A DNA stretch of 64,000 bases from Dryobates pubescens (Eukaryota; Chordata; Aves; Piciformes; Picidae). The notes beneath the pieces were generated by a model. That model worked only from the letters and a program-made list of their open reading frames with translations, made no database searches and was not told the DNA's origin. The DNA is taken from the NCBI RefSeq assembly GCF_014839835.1, contig NC_071620.1, forward strand, positions 43,700,183-43,764,182, read 5' to 3'. The first letter of the stretch is position 1; each line of letters starts with the position of its first letter. Position numbers and translations under genes: made by a program. Shown here in pieces: positions 1 through 12,691 of the stretch.

Positions 1-193
1 GAGGGTGGTGAGAGCCTGGCACAGGCTGCCCAGGGAGGTGGTGGAAGCCTCCTGCCTGGAGGTGTTTGCAGCCAGGCTGGAGGTGGCTGTGAGCAACCTG
101 CTGTGGTGTGAGGTGTCCCTGCCCGTGGCAGGGGGTTGGGACTGGCTGAGCCTTGGGGTCCCTTCCAGCCCTGGCAGTGCTGTGGTTCTATCT
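1..193 (+). mobile_element. CR1 LINE 3' fragment
   Basis: Matches the CR1 3' end in sense orientation (ggctgcccagggaggtggtg, tgtccctgcccgtggcaggg, cttccagccctggcag) and ends at tgtggttcta. Its 5' part may lie left of the window. Confidence 0.9.
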
Positions 194-439
194 CCTTCGT
201 GGTCTACCTCAGGACATCTGAGTGACCTCCTCCAGGTGACCCTGGCAGGGATCTTGGACTCCATCACCTCCAGAGGCCCCCTGCCAAGCCCTGGCATGCT
301 GTGCCAGGCCAGGGCCACAGGACATACTGCCCAGTCCATCAGCTTGTGCCCAGTTTGGCCCAGAGCTGGGAGGTCCCAAAGATGTGGGAAGCCAGCACAC
401 AGAATTTGTCCTCTCCTGCCCTCCCCTCCTGGGCACAGC

Positions 440-651
440 TCGCTGGGGAAGTTTTCCCAGCAGGAGTGGTCAGGGATTGGAATGTGCTGCCCAGGGAGGT
501 GGTGCAGTCACCACCCCTGGCTGTGTTCCAGGGTGGTCTGGATGTGGTGCTTGGGGCTGTGGTTTAGGGCTGAGCCTTGCAGAGCAGGGTTCTGGGTTGG
601 CCTTGGTGGTCCTGAGGGTCTCCAACCTGAGTGTTGATTCTGTGACTCCTG
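440..651 (+). mobile_element. CR1 LINE 3' fragment
   Basis: Sense CR1 3' part (gtgctgcccagggaggtggt) ending in a degraded tail, gattctgtgactcctgg. Confidence 0.8.
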
Positions 652-1165
652 GGTTCCCCCTGCATGTTCCACAGAGAGCTGAGGTGGGGCTGTGGCACAC
701 CCTGCCTGATGGGGGTGCAGAAGGCTCTGCCAGGTGCCCAGGGCATCAACCACCCACAGGCTGGCATCAGCTGGGACCTGGCACACAGGAGAAGGGGACC
801 CTGCCGTGAACTCCTCCTCCTGCAGTCCTTGCTGAGAGCTCAGCACCCAGCTAAGGACAAGCAGAGGAGCACCCAGGGCCTGCTCAGCACTGCCCCAGGC
901 ACCAGCAGCAGCCACTGGAGGACAAGCCCCTTCCTGACCTCCCTCTCCCTCCTGCTGATGGATTATGGTGGCCCAGTGAGAGCCATGGCACAGCACACTC
1001 GGGGGGCACTGTGAGGGAGCAAGGAGGAACAGAGCTGTGGCATGGAGAGCCAGGCAGAGAGAATGCACTCTGGAGAGGGCTTTCCCCGCACCAGGAGGGG
1101 ATGCAGGGAGCAGGACACAGCCCATGGCCCATGCCCAGGATCCCAAAGATCTTTCAGCCCCTGCT

Positions 1166-1255
1166 GCCCACTGGCAGGAGCCCATGGCAGGGGCTTGGAA
1201 CTGGATGATCTTCAAGGTCCCTTCCAACCCAACCCATTCCATGTCTCTATGAACT
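1166..1255 (+). mobile_element. CR1 LINE 3' tip
   Basis: catggcaggggcttggaact, then gatgatcttcaaggtccctt and a tctctatgaa-type tail. Confidence 0.85.
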
Positions 1256-1929
1256 ACCACTGCAGACCCTGTCCCCCCTCAAAACTGGGGGAAAAGAAGT
1301 GAAACAAAACTCTCAGCAGCCAGGAAGGGTAAGGTGGAACTTCTGCAGCTCTCAGGAGCTCCAAAGAGCTCCCAGCACCTCCAGAAGCTCTCCAGAGCCC
1401 TCCAGCCAAGGGCAACAGAGGTCACACCACACAGCCTGCTCCTGCCAGAGGTGCAGCTGAAGGGGAGGAGAGGCTCAGGTCCCATCAGCATCTCAGCAGC
1501 CTCAGCAGGGCTCAGGGTGCTGGAGGCAGCAGCAGTGACTGCTCAAGACACAGCAAGGGCTAATTAGTCATTAAGGAGAGCTGTAATCCCCTGCTCTGCC
1601 CTAATCCCCTGGCACTGCTCCTGCTGCTCCAGCCTGGGCCTTTTCCCCACTGCCAGTGGTGCACAGGGCAAGCACAAGAGGTTTGCTTTGCTCTGCTCCT
1701 GAGAGGTCTCTGAGGAGCAGCTGAGTGCTGGTGGTGCAAGCAGACCACCCCCACCCCAACCACGCTGCCCCCTCGTGCTCCTGGACCCCTGAGATGGTTC
1801 ACCCCAGCTTGAGCATCCTCCAGTGAGAGGCACAGGGATGCCAGCTTGTATGAGCAGCCTGGGCTCAGAGCAGGAGAATTCCACACCAGGACTGGCTCCT
1901 GAGCTTTCCTCTTGCATCACACCACACCA

Positions 1930-2075
1930 GGGCCAGGCTGGAGGGGGCCTGGAGCAGCCTGGGCTAGTGGGAGGTGTTCCTGCCCATTCCAGGGCAAGTG
2001 GAACTGGATGAGCTTGAAGGTTCCTCCCAGCCCAGCCCAGCCCAAGCCCCTCTCTGGCTCTGTGATTCCATGGCA
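1930..2075 (+). mobile_element. CR1 LINE 3' fragment
   Basis: Sense CR1 3' end (gcctggagcagcctgggcta ... ctctgtgattccatg). Confidence 0.85.
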
Positions 2076-3603
2076 CAGATGAGGCCTGCCCAGGGTCACT
2101 TTTCTCTTCTTTGGACTTCTCTCATCTGTTTAAAAGGCAAAAATAAAGCAAGGGGGAGAGAGGGAACACTCACAAGGAAGTTGCTGTGCATTTCCACTCC
2201 CAACCCAGCACACAACTCTCCCCCACCTCCTAGGTCCTGTCCCTGACCATGGCCATGCAAAGCTACTCAGCTGGGAGGCTGCAGGCCAGAGCAACCAAGG
2301 ACCTGTGCCCACCTTGGGCACTGGTGAGCTCCAGGGCCAAGCTGCTTCAGTACAGCCCAGGAGAGCCTGGGCAGGTGATTCACCACCTGAAGGTTCAAGC
2401 ACAGTAAGGCTTGGGGTGTCCCTCAGCACCAGTGCCAGAAGCCAGAGCCAGTCCTGGCAGGTCCCACAAAATGCCAGCTAAGAGGAATGGTACTGAGGTG
2501 ACCTGCTGGAAATGCAGAGGGCATCGGTGCTGCTGGGAGGTGCTTTGAAGCATGCCAGGCATCTCCACGGGCACCAGAATGCCAGGGAGGCTGGCACTGC
2601 CTGCCCCTCCTTTCCCACAGCACCAACCTGCTCCAGGCTGAGCAGGTCAGAAGGTGCACCGTGCCCTGTGAGGTGTACAGAAGGCCAAAGGAGCAGCTGA
2701 TGCCCACCACACAGCATGAGCAGCAGCCACCCTGGCAGCCCAAAGCAGCCCTGAGACGTTTCATGGACTGCCAACAGCAGATCAGCAGCAGGCATGGAGC
2801 TAACTGGGCACCAGGGCCAGGCCCAGCACAAAGCCTGCCTCACATCCTGGCAGACAGAGCCCCATTGTCTGCAGCCCTCAGCACAGGCTTCTCTGCTCTC
2901 CCAAAACACATTTTTGCCCCCAGTGCTCCTCCCAGGGGCCAAGGACTCCACAGAGTCAGCACAAGGCTGCCCAGCACAGCTTGCACTGCCTCTGCAGCAG
3001 GGGTGCAGCGTGGAGCCATGCCCCCTGCTGCCACCCGCAGCCTTCACTCCTGGAGACCTCTTCCACTGCTGCCTCGCCAGGCTCTGGCATGCAGCTCTCT
3101 GCTGGAGCAGGGCAAGGCCAGGCACACCTGAGGGAAAGCAAAGCCTCTGCCTCTGAAGAGGACATGTTAAGACACTGGCTCAGAGGAGCAGGAAAACGTC
3201 CTTGGTGGGTGAGGTGCTGCTGTCCCCAGCAGCCAGCAGCTCTCTGGGTGCACCCTGAAACCAAGGGACAGGACAGGGAGGAAAGGCTCTGCACTGAGCC
3301 TCCACGCCTTCAGAGATGGCTCAACTCCTCCTGGCTGGGAGGAAGAGGAAGAGTGGCAGCAGGGAGCTGCAGACAGGTTTGGTAGCCTTGATGTCAGCTG
3401 CTGCTGTCACGGAGCCACAGCTCAGCCCCAGCTGCTGACACACCAGGCACGTGGAGCAGAGCAGGGATCAAATCCTGCTGGGAGGGGAGAGGAAAGGTCA
3501 AACCTCACCCACTGCAAGGCCAGACCTCAAAAAGCAAACAGAAAACCTGGGGGGTAACCAGGTACAGCTCTGGGAACCTCTGGAACCTGCCCCTTCACTG
3601 GCA

Positions 3604-3870
3604 GGAATAAAGGGATCCACAGATGGGAAAAGGAAGGGAATGGATTCAGAGCTGGGAGAGTAAGGGGGAAAAATCAGCAGTAGGAAAATTAAGGGAAGGA
3701 ATTCAAGCTAGGAATGAAAAGGGAATCAGTTGACAAGTAGGGAAATGAAAGAGGATCAGCTCACAAGTGGGAAGTAAGGGAATTCCCAGCCAGCAAAAAC
3801 CAAGGAAATTAATTCACAGCTAGGGATTAAGGGAATGAGTTCACAGCAAGGAAGAACCAAGGGGAGTGCC
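3604..3870. repeat. Degenerate 27-30-bp tandem repeat, about eight to nine copies
   Basis: Purine-rich units such as ggaattcaagctaggaatga, gaaattaattcacagctagg and ggaatgagttcacagcaagg follow one another at 27-30-bp spacing. Divergence between units marks it as an old array. Confidence 0.75.
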
Positions 3871-5682
3871 CCCAGAGCTGAGGTGCCCAAGGTCTAGCAG
3901 AGCAGAAGGAGGTTTCAGAAATGCCTTTGGAGCTAACCCTGAACCTCCTCCAGACACAGCCTGAGCCTGAGCCTGCCCCAGCCACAGCCTGGGGAGCAGC
4001 ACAACCCTTCTGCCAAGCACAGCTTGCAGGGATCTCAGCACTGCTTCTGGATCAGAGATTGCTCAGGAGGGATGAACCTGGCACAAATCACAGCCCCAGC
4101 AACCAGGGATAATGAAAGGGAACTAAACCCAGCCGAGAGCAGCAGCTCTGTGTCAGAGGAGCTGTCCGCAGAGATGGCTCAAGGTCAGGGCTGCCCTGAT
4201 GAAGGGAAGGAGCAACCTCAGCTCCTGGCATCCTGGCAGCCACCCTGGGGCAAGCTGTTGGGGGCCAGCACAAGCATGGGACAGATCATTTACTGCATCT
4301 GCAGCAAAATAACCCAAACATGCCAGCTGCTCCCACAAGCACTACAGACAGAGCTGCACCGGTGCGGAGTGCTGTGGCCCAGCTCCGGGTGACACCAAGC
4401 AGCTCACAGGAGAGATGAGCTGCCAGGCTGCTCGGGGGGCACCTTTCAAACACCCTCACACACATCACAGGCTCCTGCTCCATCTTCCTGCTACCATCCA
4501 TGCACCCAGGCATGCTATCCAGCCCCCAAAATACTCTCATGTCCCACTGGAGTGGATGAAGAACTACCAGGAATCAAAACACTCTCTTGGGGAACACAGA
4601 ATCGCCACTGTGCAGATCCTCTTTGCCTTTGTGTTCAGCAGAGCCCAGAAGGAGAGAGCCTGGTGTTAACTACAACACCTCTGCCCCTCATGGGGTGCCC
4701 CAGGCACACCTCTGCCCCTGGTGAGGTCATCCTGTACCACCACCCCTGAGCTCCAACATGCCCAGAGCCCACACACAGCTGGTATGTGGCAGGGAGTGGC
4801 TCAAATCCCATCGGGAATGCCCTGATCCTGCCAACACGGCTGCAGTCTCTCCCTGCTGGAGTGTGGCAGAGCCTGGAGCACTGCCACAGAGGGCAGCTCC
4901 TCCTCACTCCCAGTGACTGCTCTGCTCTGCTCATCTCTCACACAGGCACTGAGATGCTGCTGGTTTGCGCTCATCTCTCACACAGGCACCACAAATCGAC
5001 TCGGCCTTGCCTCCTGTCCCAGTTGCACTAACCCAGGTGCCCCAGGCCCTACCAGCAGCTCCCCTGGCTGCAGAGCCTCTGTCCCCTTCACCTGCCTGCA
5101 GTCACTTCCCAGCTCTCCAACTGCCAGCCCCAGCTCTTCTCCTCCCCTGCCCCTGCCAGCTCCACCACTTCCCTTCTGCTCTCCCTCCCACAATCTCCTC
5201 CTACTTCAGGAGTCAGCTTTGAAAGCAAAACGGAAACCAAGCCAGGATACAGCCCATCAAGGACCGGTTCTTTGTGGCACCCGAAGCAGCCTTTTGTCGT
5301 TAAAATGCTCTCAGAGTAACTGCTCTTAGTTGCAGGCATTTCCCAGACTGCCTCCTCTCTGGTGCTGTAAGAATTTATCAGGAGTAGAAGTGAATGCAAT
5401 TCGCCCACCCCCCAGGTACATTTCCTTTGTCCAGCAGCACAGGACCTAAGCATGGACACAGACTGGATTTGAAATGTTGACAGTGCTGCTGAGAACAGGA
5501 GGAATTTGCTTTAGAGGGCTGCCCACCTTCTGCCTGCTTACCCAAGGCACAGCCTTGGCATCGGTAGCTGTGCAGGGAGCTCTAGAACCACCTATGGGGC
5601 TCAGACTCCCTAGGAAGCCAGCTGGCATCCCAGGAAAGTGCACTAGGACAAGGGGTGATGGTTTGAACTCAAACAGGGAGAT

Positions 5683-5775
5683 TTAGACTGGAAAAAAGGC
5701 ATCTGTTACACGGAGCGTGGGGAGAGCCTGGGCCAGGCTGCCCAAAGAGGTGGCAGATGCCCCAGCCCGGGCACC
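5683..5775 (+). mobile_element. CR1 LINE 3' fragment
   Basis: Sense remnant (gggccaggctgcccaaagag), upstream of the SLC66A2 exon. Confidence 0.7.
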
Positions 5776-6082
5776 CCTGCAGGTCAGGGCAACACACGCA
5801 GTCAGCAAGCAAACAGGCCGGACAGAGCAAACCTCTCTTTATCGACCGGATCAGAAGTGGCCTCCCGGCACAGCAGGGCACCGGCAGCCAGAGCTGGCAG
5901 GGCTGGCAGCGTTTACCGCTGCGGATTCACCCAGCGCTGCCAGCCAGCGTTCAGCTCTCGGGCCGGAGGAAAACGCCAGCAAGCAGCAAATGCCCTCGGG
6001 TATCCCAGCGCACAGCCCCACGGCTGGCGGCGCGGCCCCGGGCGGCCCCACACAGCCCCACGGTCCGGGCGGCGCCCACTCA

Positions 6083-7075
<993 letters not shown>

Positions 7076-7224
7076 TCAGGTAGCTCCCTGCAGCTTCCCC
7101 AAGAGCAGCGGTGCTACAGGGGTGGCTGCTACAGCAGCAGCAAACCCAGCGGGGTGCTGCAGGTTCTGCTGCACGTCCTGCTGCACAGCAACCAGTCTGT
7201 GCTGCCAGCTGGCTCTGAACGACA

Positions 7225-7635
7225 CGCTGGAAGTACCCTCTGAGAGCATCCAGTCCAACATCAGCCCAGCACCACCAGGGCCACCAAACCCTGTCCCCAA
7301 GTGCCATGGCCACAGGTGCCATGAACACTGCCAGGGATGGGGACGCCACCACCCCCTGGGCAGCCTGTGCCAGTCCCTGACCACTCCTGCAGCACAGAAA
7401 TTTTTCCTCCTCTCCAACTTCACCCTGCCCTGGCACAATTCCAGGACATTTCCTCTCCTATCACCTGAGACTGCAGAGAGCAATGAGGTCTCCCTCAGCC
7501 TCCTTCTCTCCACACTGAACACCCCCAGCTCCCTCAGCTGCTCCTCCCCAGCCCTGCTCTCCAGACCCTTCCCCAGCTTCGTTGCCCTTCTCTGGCCCTG
7601 CTCCAGCCCTCAGTGTCCTTCTTGTAGTGAGGGCC
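7225..7635 (-). mobile_element. CR1 LINE 3' fragment
   Basis: Antisense CR1 (ctgggcagcctgtgccagtc, aatgaggtctccctcagcct, agtgtccttcttgtagtgag). Confidence 0.9.
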
Positions 7636-8362
7636 CAAGAAGAGGAAAGAGGAGGTTTGCTTTATGTCCTGCACCAGAGAGCTGCTGCTGGGCTGAAGCA
7701 AGTTTGGGAAGTGGCTGCAAGGCTGAAGACACAGCACAGATAAGCCTCAAGTGGCTCCTGCACAACAAAGGAGGTCATAAAGATTATGAGTTCCTGCAGC
7801 AGCCACCTTCCCTCCCCGTATCTCACCGTATCTCCTCTGCAGCTGCAGGCGTGCCGAGATCAAAAGAAGGCTTTGCTGTGCTGCTCATAGAACAAGGAAG
7901 CAGGTCCCAAGTACCCTGAAATTGGCCCTCCCCACCAAGACCTGCAGCTGCCAGCTCTGCAGGAACACCAGCAGGGAAACTGGCACCCAGGCAGAGCTGC
8001 TCAGTGAGGCGTGGAGCCCACAGCCTGCACCAGGAGCTCCTGATGAAGACCCTTGCCCCTGGCAGTTTCCTCCTGGAGGCTCTGGCAGAAGGGAGCTGTC
8101 TGGAGAAGCTTCACAGCAGGGCTTGTGAGTAGCAGCGCCAGAAGCACCACAGTGCTGCCCTGACCCTGTGACCTGCCTGGCAGTCAGGAGGAGCTGCTTA
8201 GAAGCCTTGCCCAGGTCATGCTGGGGCTCAGCTGAGCTCCAACCCGGCCAGGGGTGGAATGTGGCACTGAAGACACCTCCTGCAGCTCCTGCAGGCTCCC
8301 TGGCCGTGACGTGCTTGCTCCTCCATGCTTCCAGATGTTTCCTGGCCTCTGCAAGCTCTTGA

Positions 8363-8765
8363 CACAATCACAGAATGCCAGGAGTTGGAAGGGACCCTGG
8401 AGCTCACCCAGTCCAAGCCCTGCTCCAGAAGGGCACCCCCAGCAGCTTGCCCAGGGGCACAATGCCCAGGGAGGGTTGGAAGCTCTCCAGAGCAGGAGAC
8501 TCCACAACCTCTCTGGGCAGCCTGCTCCAGGGCTCCAGCAGCCTCACACCAAAGTTTTTCCTTAAATTCAAGTGAAACCTCCTGGGCTCCAGTTTGTGCC
8601 CCTGCTCCTTGTCCTTTCACTGAGCACCCAGCCTCAGGACCTCCACCCTTCAGGTATTGATCAGCACTGAGGAAGTCTGCTCGGGCTGCTCCTCTGCAGG
8701 CTAAGGAGCCCCAGGGCCCTCAGCTTCTCCTGGTAAGAGATGCTGCAGTGCCCTGATCGTCCTCA
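8363..8765 (-). mobile_element. CR1 LINE 3' fragment, near-complete 3' end
   Basis: Antisense CR1 starting with the reverse-complemented tail (caatcacagaatgccaggag) and running through the pre-tail region to tcagcttctcctggtaagag. Confidence 0.92.
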
Positions 8766-9637
8766 CATCCTTCCCAGACAGGGCAGGGTCAGGCAGGGAG
8801 GGGAACAGTGGCATTTATTAGAACTACTGAGTGTTGGGCTTACAGCAGCTCGTCTCTGCTGGCTCAGGACAGACTCTTGCTGTGTGTGCCCTGCTGGCAG
8901 TGCCATCCTGCCAGGCACTCACAGGTGGTCCCCTGGAAGCCTCACTGATGCTGGGCACCACTCACAGCACCTGGCTGGCCCTGCTGTGGGCAGGGGAGGG
9001 CTGGAGCATCTCTGAGCTCCCTTCCGAGCCCTGCCACGCTGTGACCCCTCCACACATGGCTGCCTCACAGGCACCGGCAGTGTTCTGTGCCCTGGGGCTG
9101 AGGACCGCAGGGCTGACCGTGGCTGCTCAGCCCTCGGTGATGCCTTTGGCCTGGCTCTGTGGCAGTGCTGCAGCAGGCAGCTCCAAAGGCACAGCATTTG
9201 TACTGCTCTGACCCGGGAGTGCGGGAGAGGAACCAAACCCCGCAGGAATAGCAGCCCCGACCCTCACCCTGGGTGGGGGGCAGGAGTTTTTCTTCCTTTC
9301 AGTGGCCACTGCCCTGGGACATCGTCAAGGGCTCTGAGGACCTCATGTAGTGACTGCCCCGCGGGACTGCCGCTGCTTGGGAAGGGCGCTGGGAGGAATC
9401 CCTGCCCCGGGAGGCAGCCGAGGCACCGGAGGGGCTGCCCACAGCGGCTGGGGAGGCTCCGAAGCCAGGCGGGACGAGGGCTGGCGGGAAGTGCCGCTGC
9501 GCACGGCAGAGGCTGGGACCGGCTGCCTTGGAGGTCCTATCCGGCCCGGGCCGCTCCGCGACTCGCCGGTGCCGCACGGCTCCGCCCGGCCCCGGCCCCG
9601 GGCGGGGCCTCCGCTGCCGGCACAGCAGCGAGCGGCG

Positions 9638-11530
9638 ATGGCGGCCGCGGGCCCGGCGGGAGCTGGGGACCTGCCGCGGCTGGTGAGCGGGGGGCGGCCG
9701 GGCGGGGGGCTGCGGGAAGCGGCGGGGGGCGGCTGCGGGAAGCGGCGCGGGGCGGCCGGGCGGGGGGCGGCGGGAAGCGGCGGGGGGCGGCCGGGCGGGG
9801 GGCTGCGGGAAGCGGCGGGGGGCGGCCGGGCGGGGGGCTGCGGGAAGCGGCGGGGGGCGGCCGGGCGGGGGGCGGCGGGAAGCGGCGGGGGGCGGCTGCG
9901 GGAAGCGGCGCGGGGCGGCCGGGCGGGGGGCTGCGGGAAGCGGCGGGCAGGCACGGGAGGGCGCTGGGCAGCGGCTGCCCGGGGCTCCACTCTCTGCCGT
10001 CTGTCCCCCCGCAGGCGGAGGACCTGCTGGGCCAGCTGCAGGACAACTTCCAGGCGCTGGCCGAGAGGATCGCGCTGAGGAATATCCTGTGCAGCCCCCC
10101 GGGAGGGTCCCTTGGCATCGCGGTGCCTCCTGCCAAGCTGCAGCCGACAGCCGCGGTACCGAGCAGCTGATGATCCCCCAGGCCGGGTCCTTACCGCACC
10201 GGGGGAGGTCTGGGTTGGGTAGGAGGGGAAGTGTCTTTGGCACCGGCTGCCCATGGCGGCTGTGGCTGCCCCCTCCCCGGGGCCGCTCAAGGCCAGGCTG
10301 GGTGAGGCAGGTTGGAGCTGTCCCTGCCCATGGCAGGGGGTCGGAGCTGGTCTTGAAAGTCCTTTTTAACCCAAACCAGTCGCTGATTCAGTGAGATGAG
10401 CTCTCCAAGGAGGAGTTCAGACCTGAAGGGGTTCTGAGCTTTCTCACCAGAGGAGAGCTTGCAGGAGCTCTGCTTCCTGAACGTGCAGATTGGTTGTGTC
10501 TGCACTCCCTGGAGCTTGACCTCTGGGGCAGCAGCTGCTCAGTGTGAGGGAAGTGTTTCAGCAGCATTGGTGTTCTGCAAGGTGACTGCAAGGCACCTCC
10601 CGAGCTGCCTGGAAAGAAACCAATCTGCTGCCCAGCACATGCTGCACTCAGGGGCAGGCAGGAGGAGCTGGCACACTGCTCTCTTGAAGAGGAGGGGGCA
10701 CTGCCTGGCACTGCACAGCCTCCTGCATGCTGCATCCTGCAGAGAATCGCTGAATGCTCTGGGCTGGGAGGGACCTCCAAAGCTCATCCAGCCCCAACCA
10801 GAGCAGGTTGCCCAGAGCCCTCTCCAGCCTCACCTTGAAGATCTCCAGGGCTGGAGCCTCAACCACCTCCCTGGCAACCTGCTGCAGGGTTCCAGCAGCC
10901 TCCTGGTGCAGAACACAAGCGAGTAAGAGGCTGAGACATGGGGAGGAGAGCTCTTGGTTTGCCCACAGGGGGAAAAAAGAAGCCCATAGCCCCCTGGGGC
11001 TGGCATTTGTCTGTGGCTGGTCCTTAACGTGGCACTGGAGGAGATGGGCGAGCGCTTGGAGGGCCTGGAGCTGCACGTGGCACAGCTGATGGCAGAGGCT
11101 GGCATCGACAAGCCCCAGGAGGAGCTGAGGGTAAGGACATTCCTTCCCCTTGGGCTTGGCACCGTGGGCAGCACCTGGCAGGAGGATGCTGCTGACACAT
11201 CCTTCGTGCCTGTGCTTGCTGGGGTGCTGAAGCACACCAAGGTGACACAGACGTGGCACTGGGACATGTGAACTCAGTCCTGCCCTTGCCAGCAGCCACA
11301 GCAGCTGCCAGCTTCCCAAGAGACAAAGCTGTGGCTGCCCAGGGCAGGGCAGGGCAGGGCTGGCTGCAATTGTGCTGCAGACTTAGGGCTGTGCTGAGGC
11401 TGTGAAGCCTCAGAGGTGCAGGAAGCCAATCCCTGAGGATGTGCTCAGCTGTGCAGGGACCTCCCTGCTGAGCCCTGCTGGTGCACAGCGAAGCCTCTAA
11501 CCCAATCTCCCTCTTCCCTTGCAGCACTGA
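9638..11530 (+). CDS. HSBP1L1: HSBP1L1, heat shock factor-binding protein 1-like 1
   Basis: Four coding segments: 9638-9682, 10015-10081, 11036-11130 and 11525-11530, giving a 70-aa protein. Residues from about 16 to 69 form one heptad-patterned helix (AEDLLGQLQDNFQALAER ... IALRMEEMGERLEGLE ...), the coiled coil that in the HSBP1 family trimerises and binds heat-shock factor oligomers to dampen the heat-shock response. Exon 1 (15 codons) ends at GTGAGC; exon 2 starts after a cccccgcag acceptor. The second intron has no GT-AG solution that keeps the helix. An AT-AC boundary (ATATCC at 10082, branch-like TCCTTAAC at 11021, AC at 11034-11035) joins ...IALR to MEEMG exactly as in the family. The last exon supplies only His and a stop after a clean cttcccttgcag acceptor; this tiny exon is the least certain part. 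Neighbours and orientation match human 18q23. Confidence 0.85.
9685..9955. repeat. 35-bp G-rich minisatellite in HSBP1L1 intron 1
   Basis: About eight full or shortened copies of a ~35-bp unit (gcggccgggcgggggg then ctgcgggaagcggcgg) fill most of the 332-bp intron 1, starting two bases after the donor. Runs of four to six G recur, so the coding strand could fold into G-quadruplexes. Confidence 0.9.
10220..10394 (+). mobile_element. CR1 LINE 3' fragment in the HSBP1L1 AT-AC intron
   Basis: Sense CR1 3' end (tgtccctgcccatggcaggg, then cctttttaacccaaaccagt). Confidence 0.88.
10738..10926 (-). mobile_element. CR1 LINE 3' fragment in the HSBP1L1 AT-AC intron
   Basis: Antisense CR1 (cagagaatcgctgaatgctc ... 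cctccctggcaacctgctgc). Confidence 0.88.
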
Positions 11531-12633
11531 GAGCCAGATCAAGGCACAGGGCAGCAGCACCACCAGGCGGCTGGGAGCTTCCCTCGCAGAAAGCTCCAGG
11601 GCAGACAAGCAGGCTGGCATCGTGGGGACAAGCAGGCAGGCCTCAGGGAAGCAGCCAGCAGGCTGGCATCATGCCCTGAGAGCATCTCCATTGTTTATTG
11701 TTTGCTGCCCCAGAGAGAAGGAAAGTAGCAGCCGGTTTGGTTCACCTCCATGGGGCACCGCTGCCTGCCTGGGGGCACTGCCAGTTTCAGGGAAGCATTC
11801 TGTGGTGTGGGTAGGTGGTTCCTGTCTGGGCAGGCAGCAGCCAGCCCTGAGCCTGGCCAGGCCATGATGTTGTTGAGTTTCATGCATTCTGTTCACATCT
11901 TCAGCACATTTGTTGCCTTCCTCCTGTGGCCTCCTGGCCCTGCCCCAGGCTTTTCCAGGCTAGCAAATGGATCTAATTTATTACATTTTCCATCAGCTTT
12001 TTGCCTGCCTTCAGTGTTCTCAGCCCAAGGCCCTTGCACAGCACAACTGCCATTCCCTTCCTGCCCCCTGGATGCTGCTCTCAGTATTCCACACCCCAGA
12101 GGGCACTGCTGCCAGCTGCGGGCACAGGGCACCTCTGGCAAGACCAAACACATTCTGCTTGGTGATGACAGGGAGCAGGGCACAGAGCTGCCCTGCTGCA
12201 CCACAGCCCCACCTTGCTCAGCACTGCAGAGCCCCCCCGAGCCCCACACTGCTCAGCACTGCAGAGCCCCTTCTTGGGCAGAGGGCCAAGGGGATCCTGG
12301 CAGCAGTGCTTAGCCTCCACTGCCCCCAGGTGGTCTTCTCTCTCACCTTCACCTGCAGGGGTCTGGGGTGGGTGAGTGGAGCACTCCTGATTCTTTCACA
12401 GAAGTGGCAGTGGAGTTTCCCCAGGTGTTTGTGTCACCAAACCCAGCCAGGAGCAGCTGAAATCTTGTTTCCTGTCTGCAGAAGTCCACACAAGGACAGC
12501 ACAAAGTCCCTGAGCAACACCCTCCCAAAGTGCAGCAGCCAGGCAGCCCCAGGCTGGGTATCTTCTGCTTTGCCAAGTGCCCTGCAGACTTGCTGAACAA
12601 CCCAGAGCAGGCTGGGGCCTGAGGAGCTTCCCT

Positions 12634-12639
12634 TTTAAT
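12634..12639 (-). other. Poly(A) signal of TXNL4A (ATTAAA variant)
   Basis: Read on the minus strand this is ATTAAA, about 53 nt beyond the TXNL4A stop codon. No AATAAA is nearer, so a very short 3' UTR is likely. Confidence 0.6.
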
Positions 12640-12691
12640 AGAGGTATTTACAGAGCAAGGGGAGCAGGGCTGGGGGCAGGAGGGGGCAGGG

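Larger units (their letters stand above)
10082..11035 (+). other. Putative U12-type AT-AC intron of HSBP1L1
   Basis: The intron begins ATATCCTGTG (minor-class consensus ATATCCTT) and ends TCCTTAACGTGGCAC, where TCCTTAAC matches the U12 branch-site consensus TTCCTTRAY and sits just upstream of the terminal AC. The joined exons read ALRMEEMG, the conserved family sequence. Two CR1 fragments (10220-10394 sense, 10738-10926 antisense) lie inside it. Confidence 0.82.

Noticed and set aside
5-637. 210-codon ORF at the left end
   Set aside because: It reads across CR1 fragments and unique intronic sequence and has no family similarity.
10015-10170. HSBP1L1 exon 2 read through to the stop near 10166 as a terminal exon
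   Set aside because: This would lose the second half of the conserved coiled coil, which is found intact downstream at 11036-11130.
9299-10290. Long Pro/Arg/Ala-rich minus-strand ORFs of about 314 codons
   Set aside because: Produced by the GC-rich intron 1 minisatellite of HSBP1L1; no stop codons occur because of base composition.
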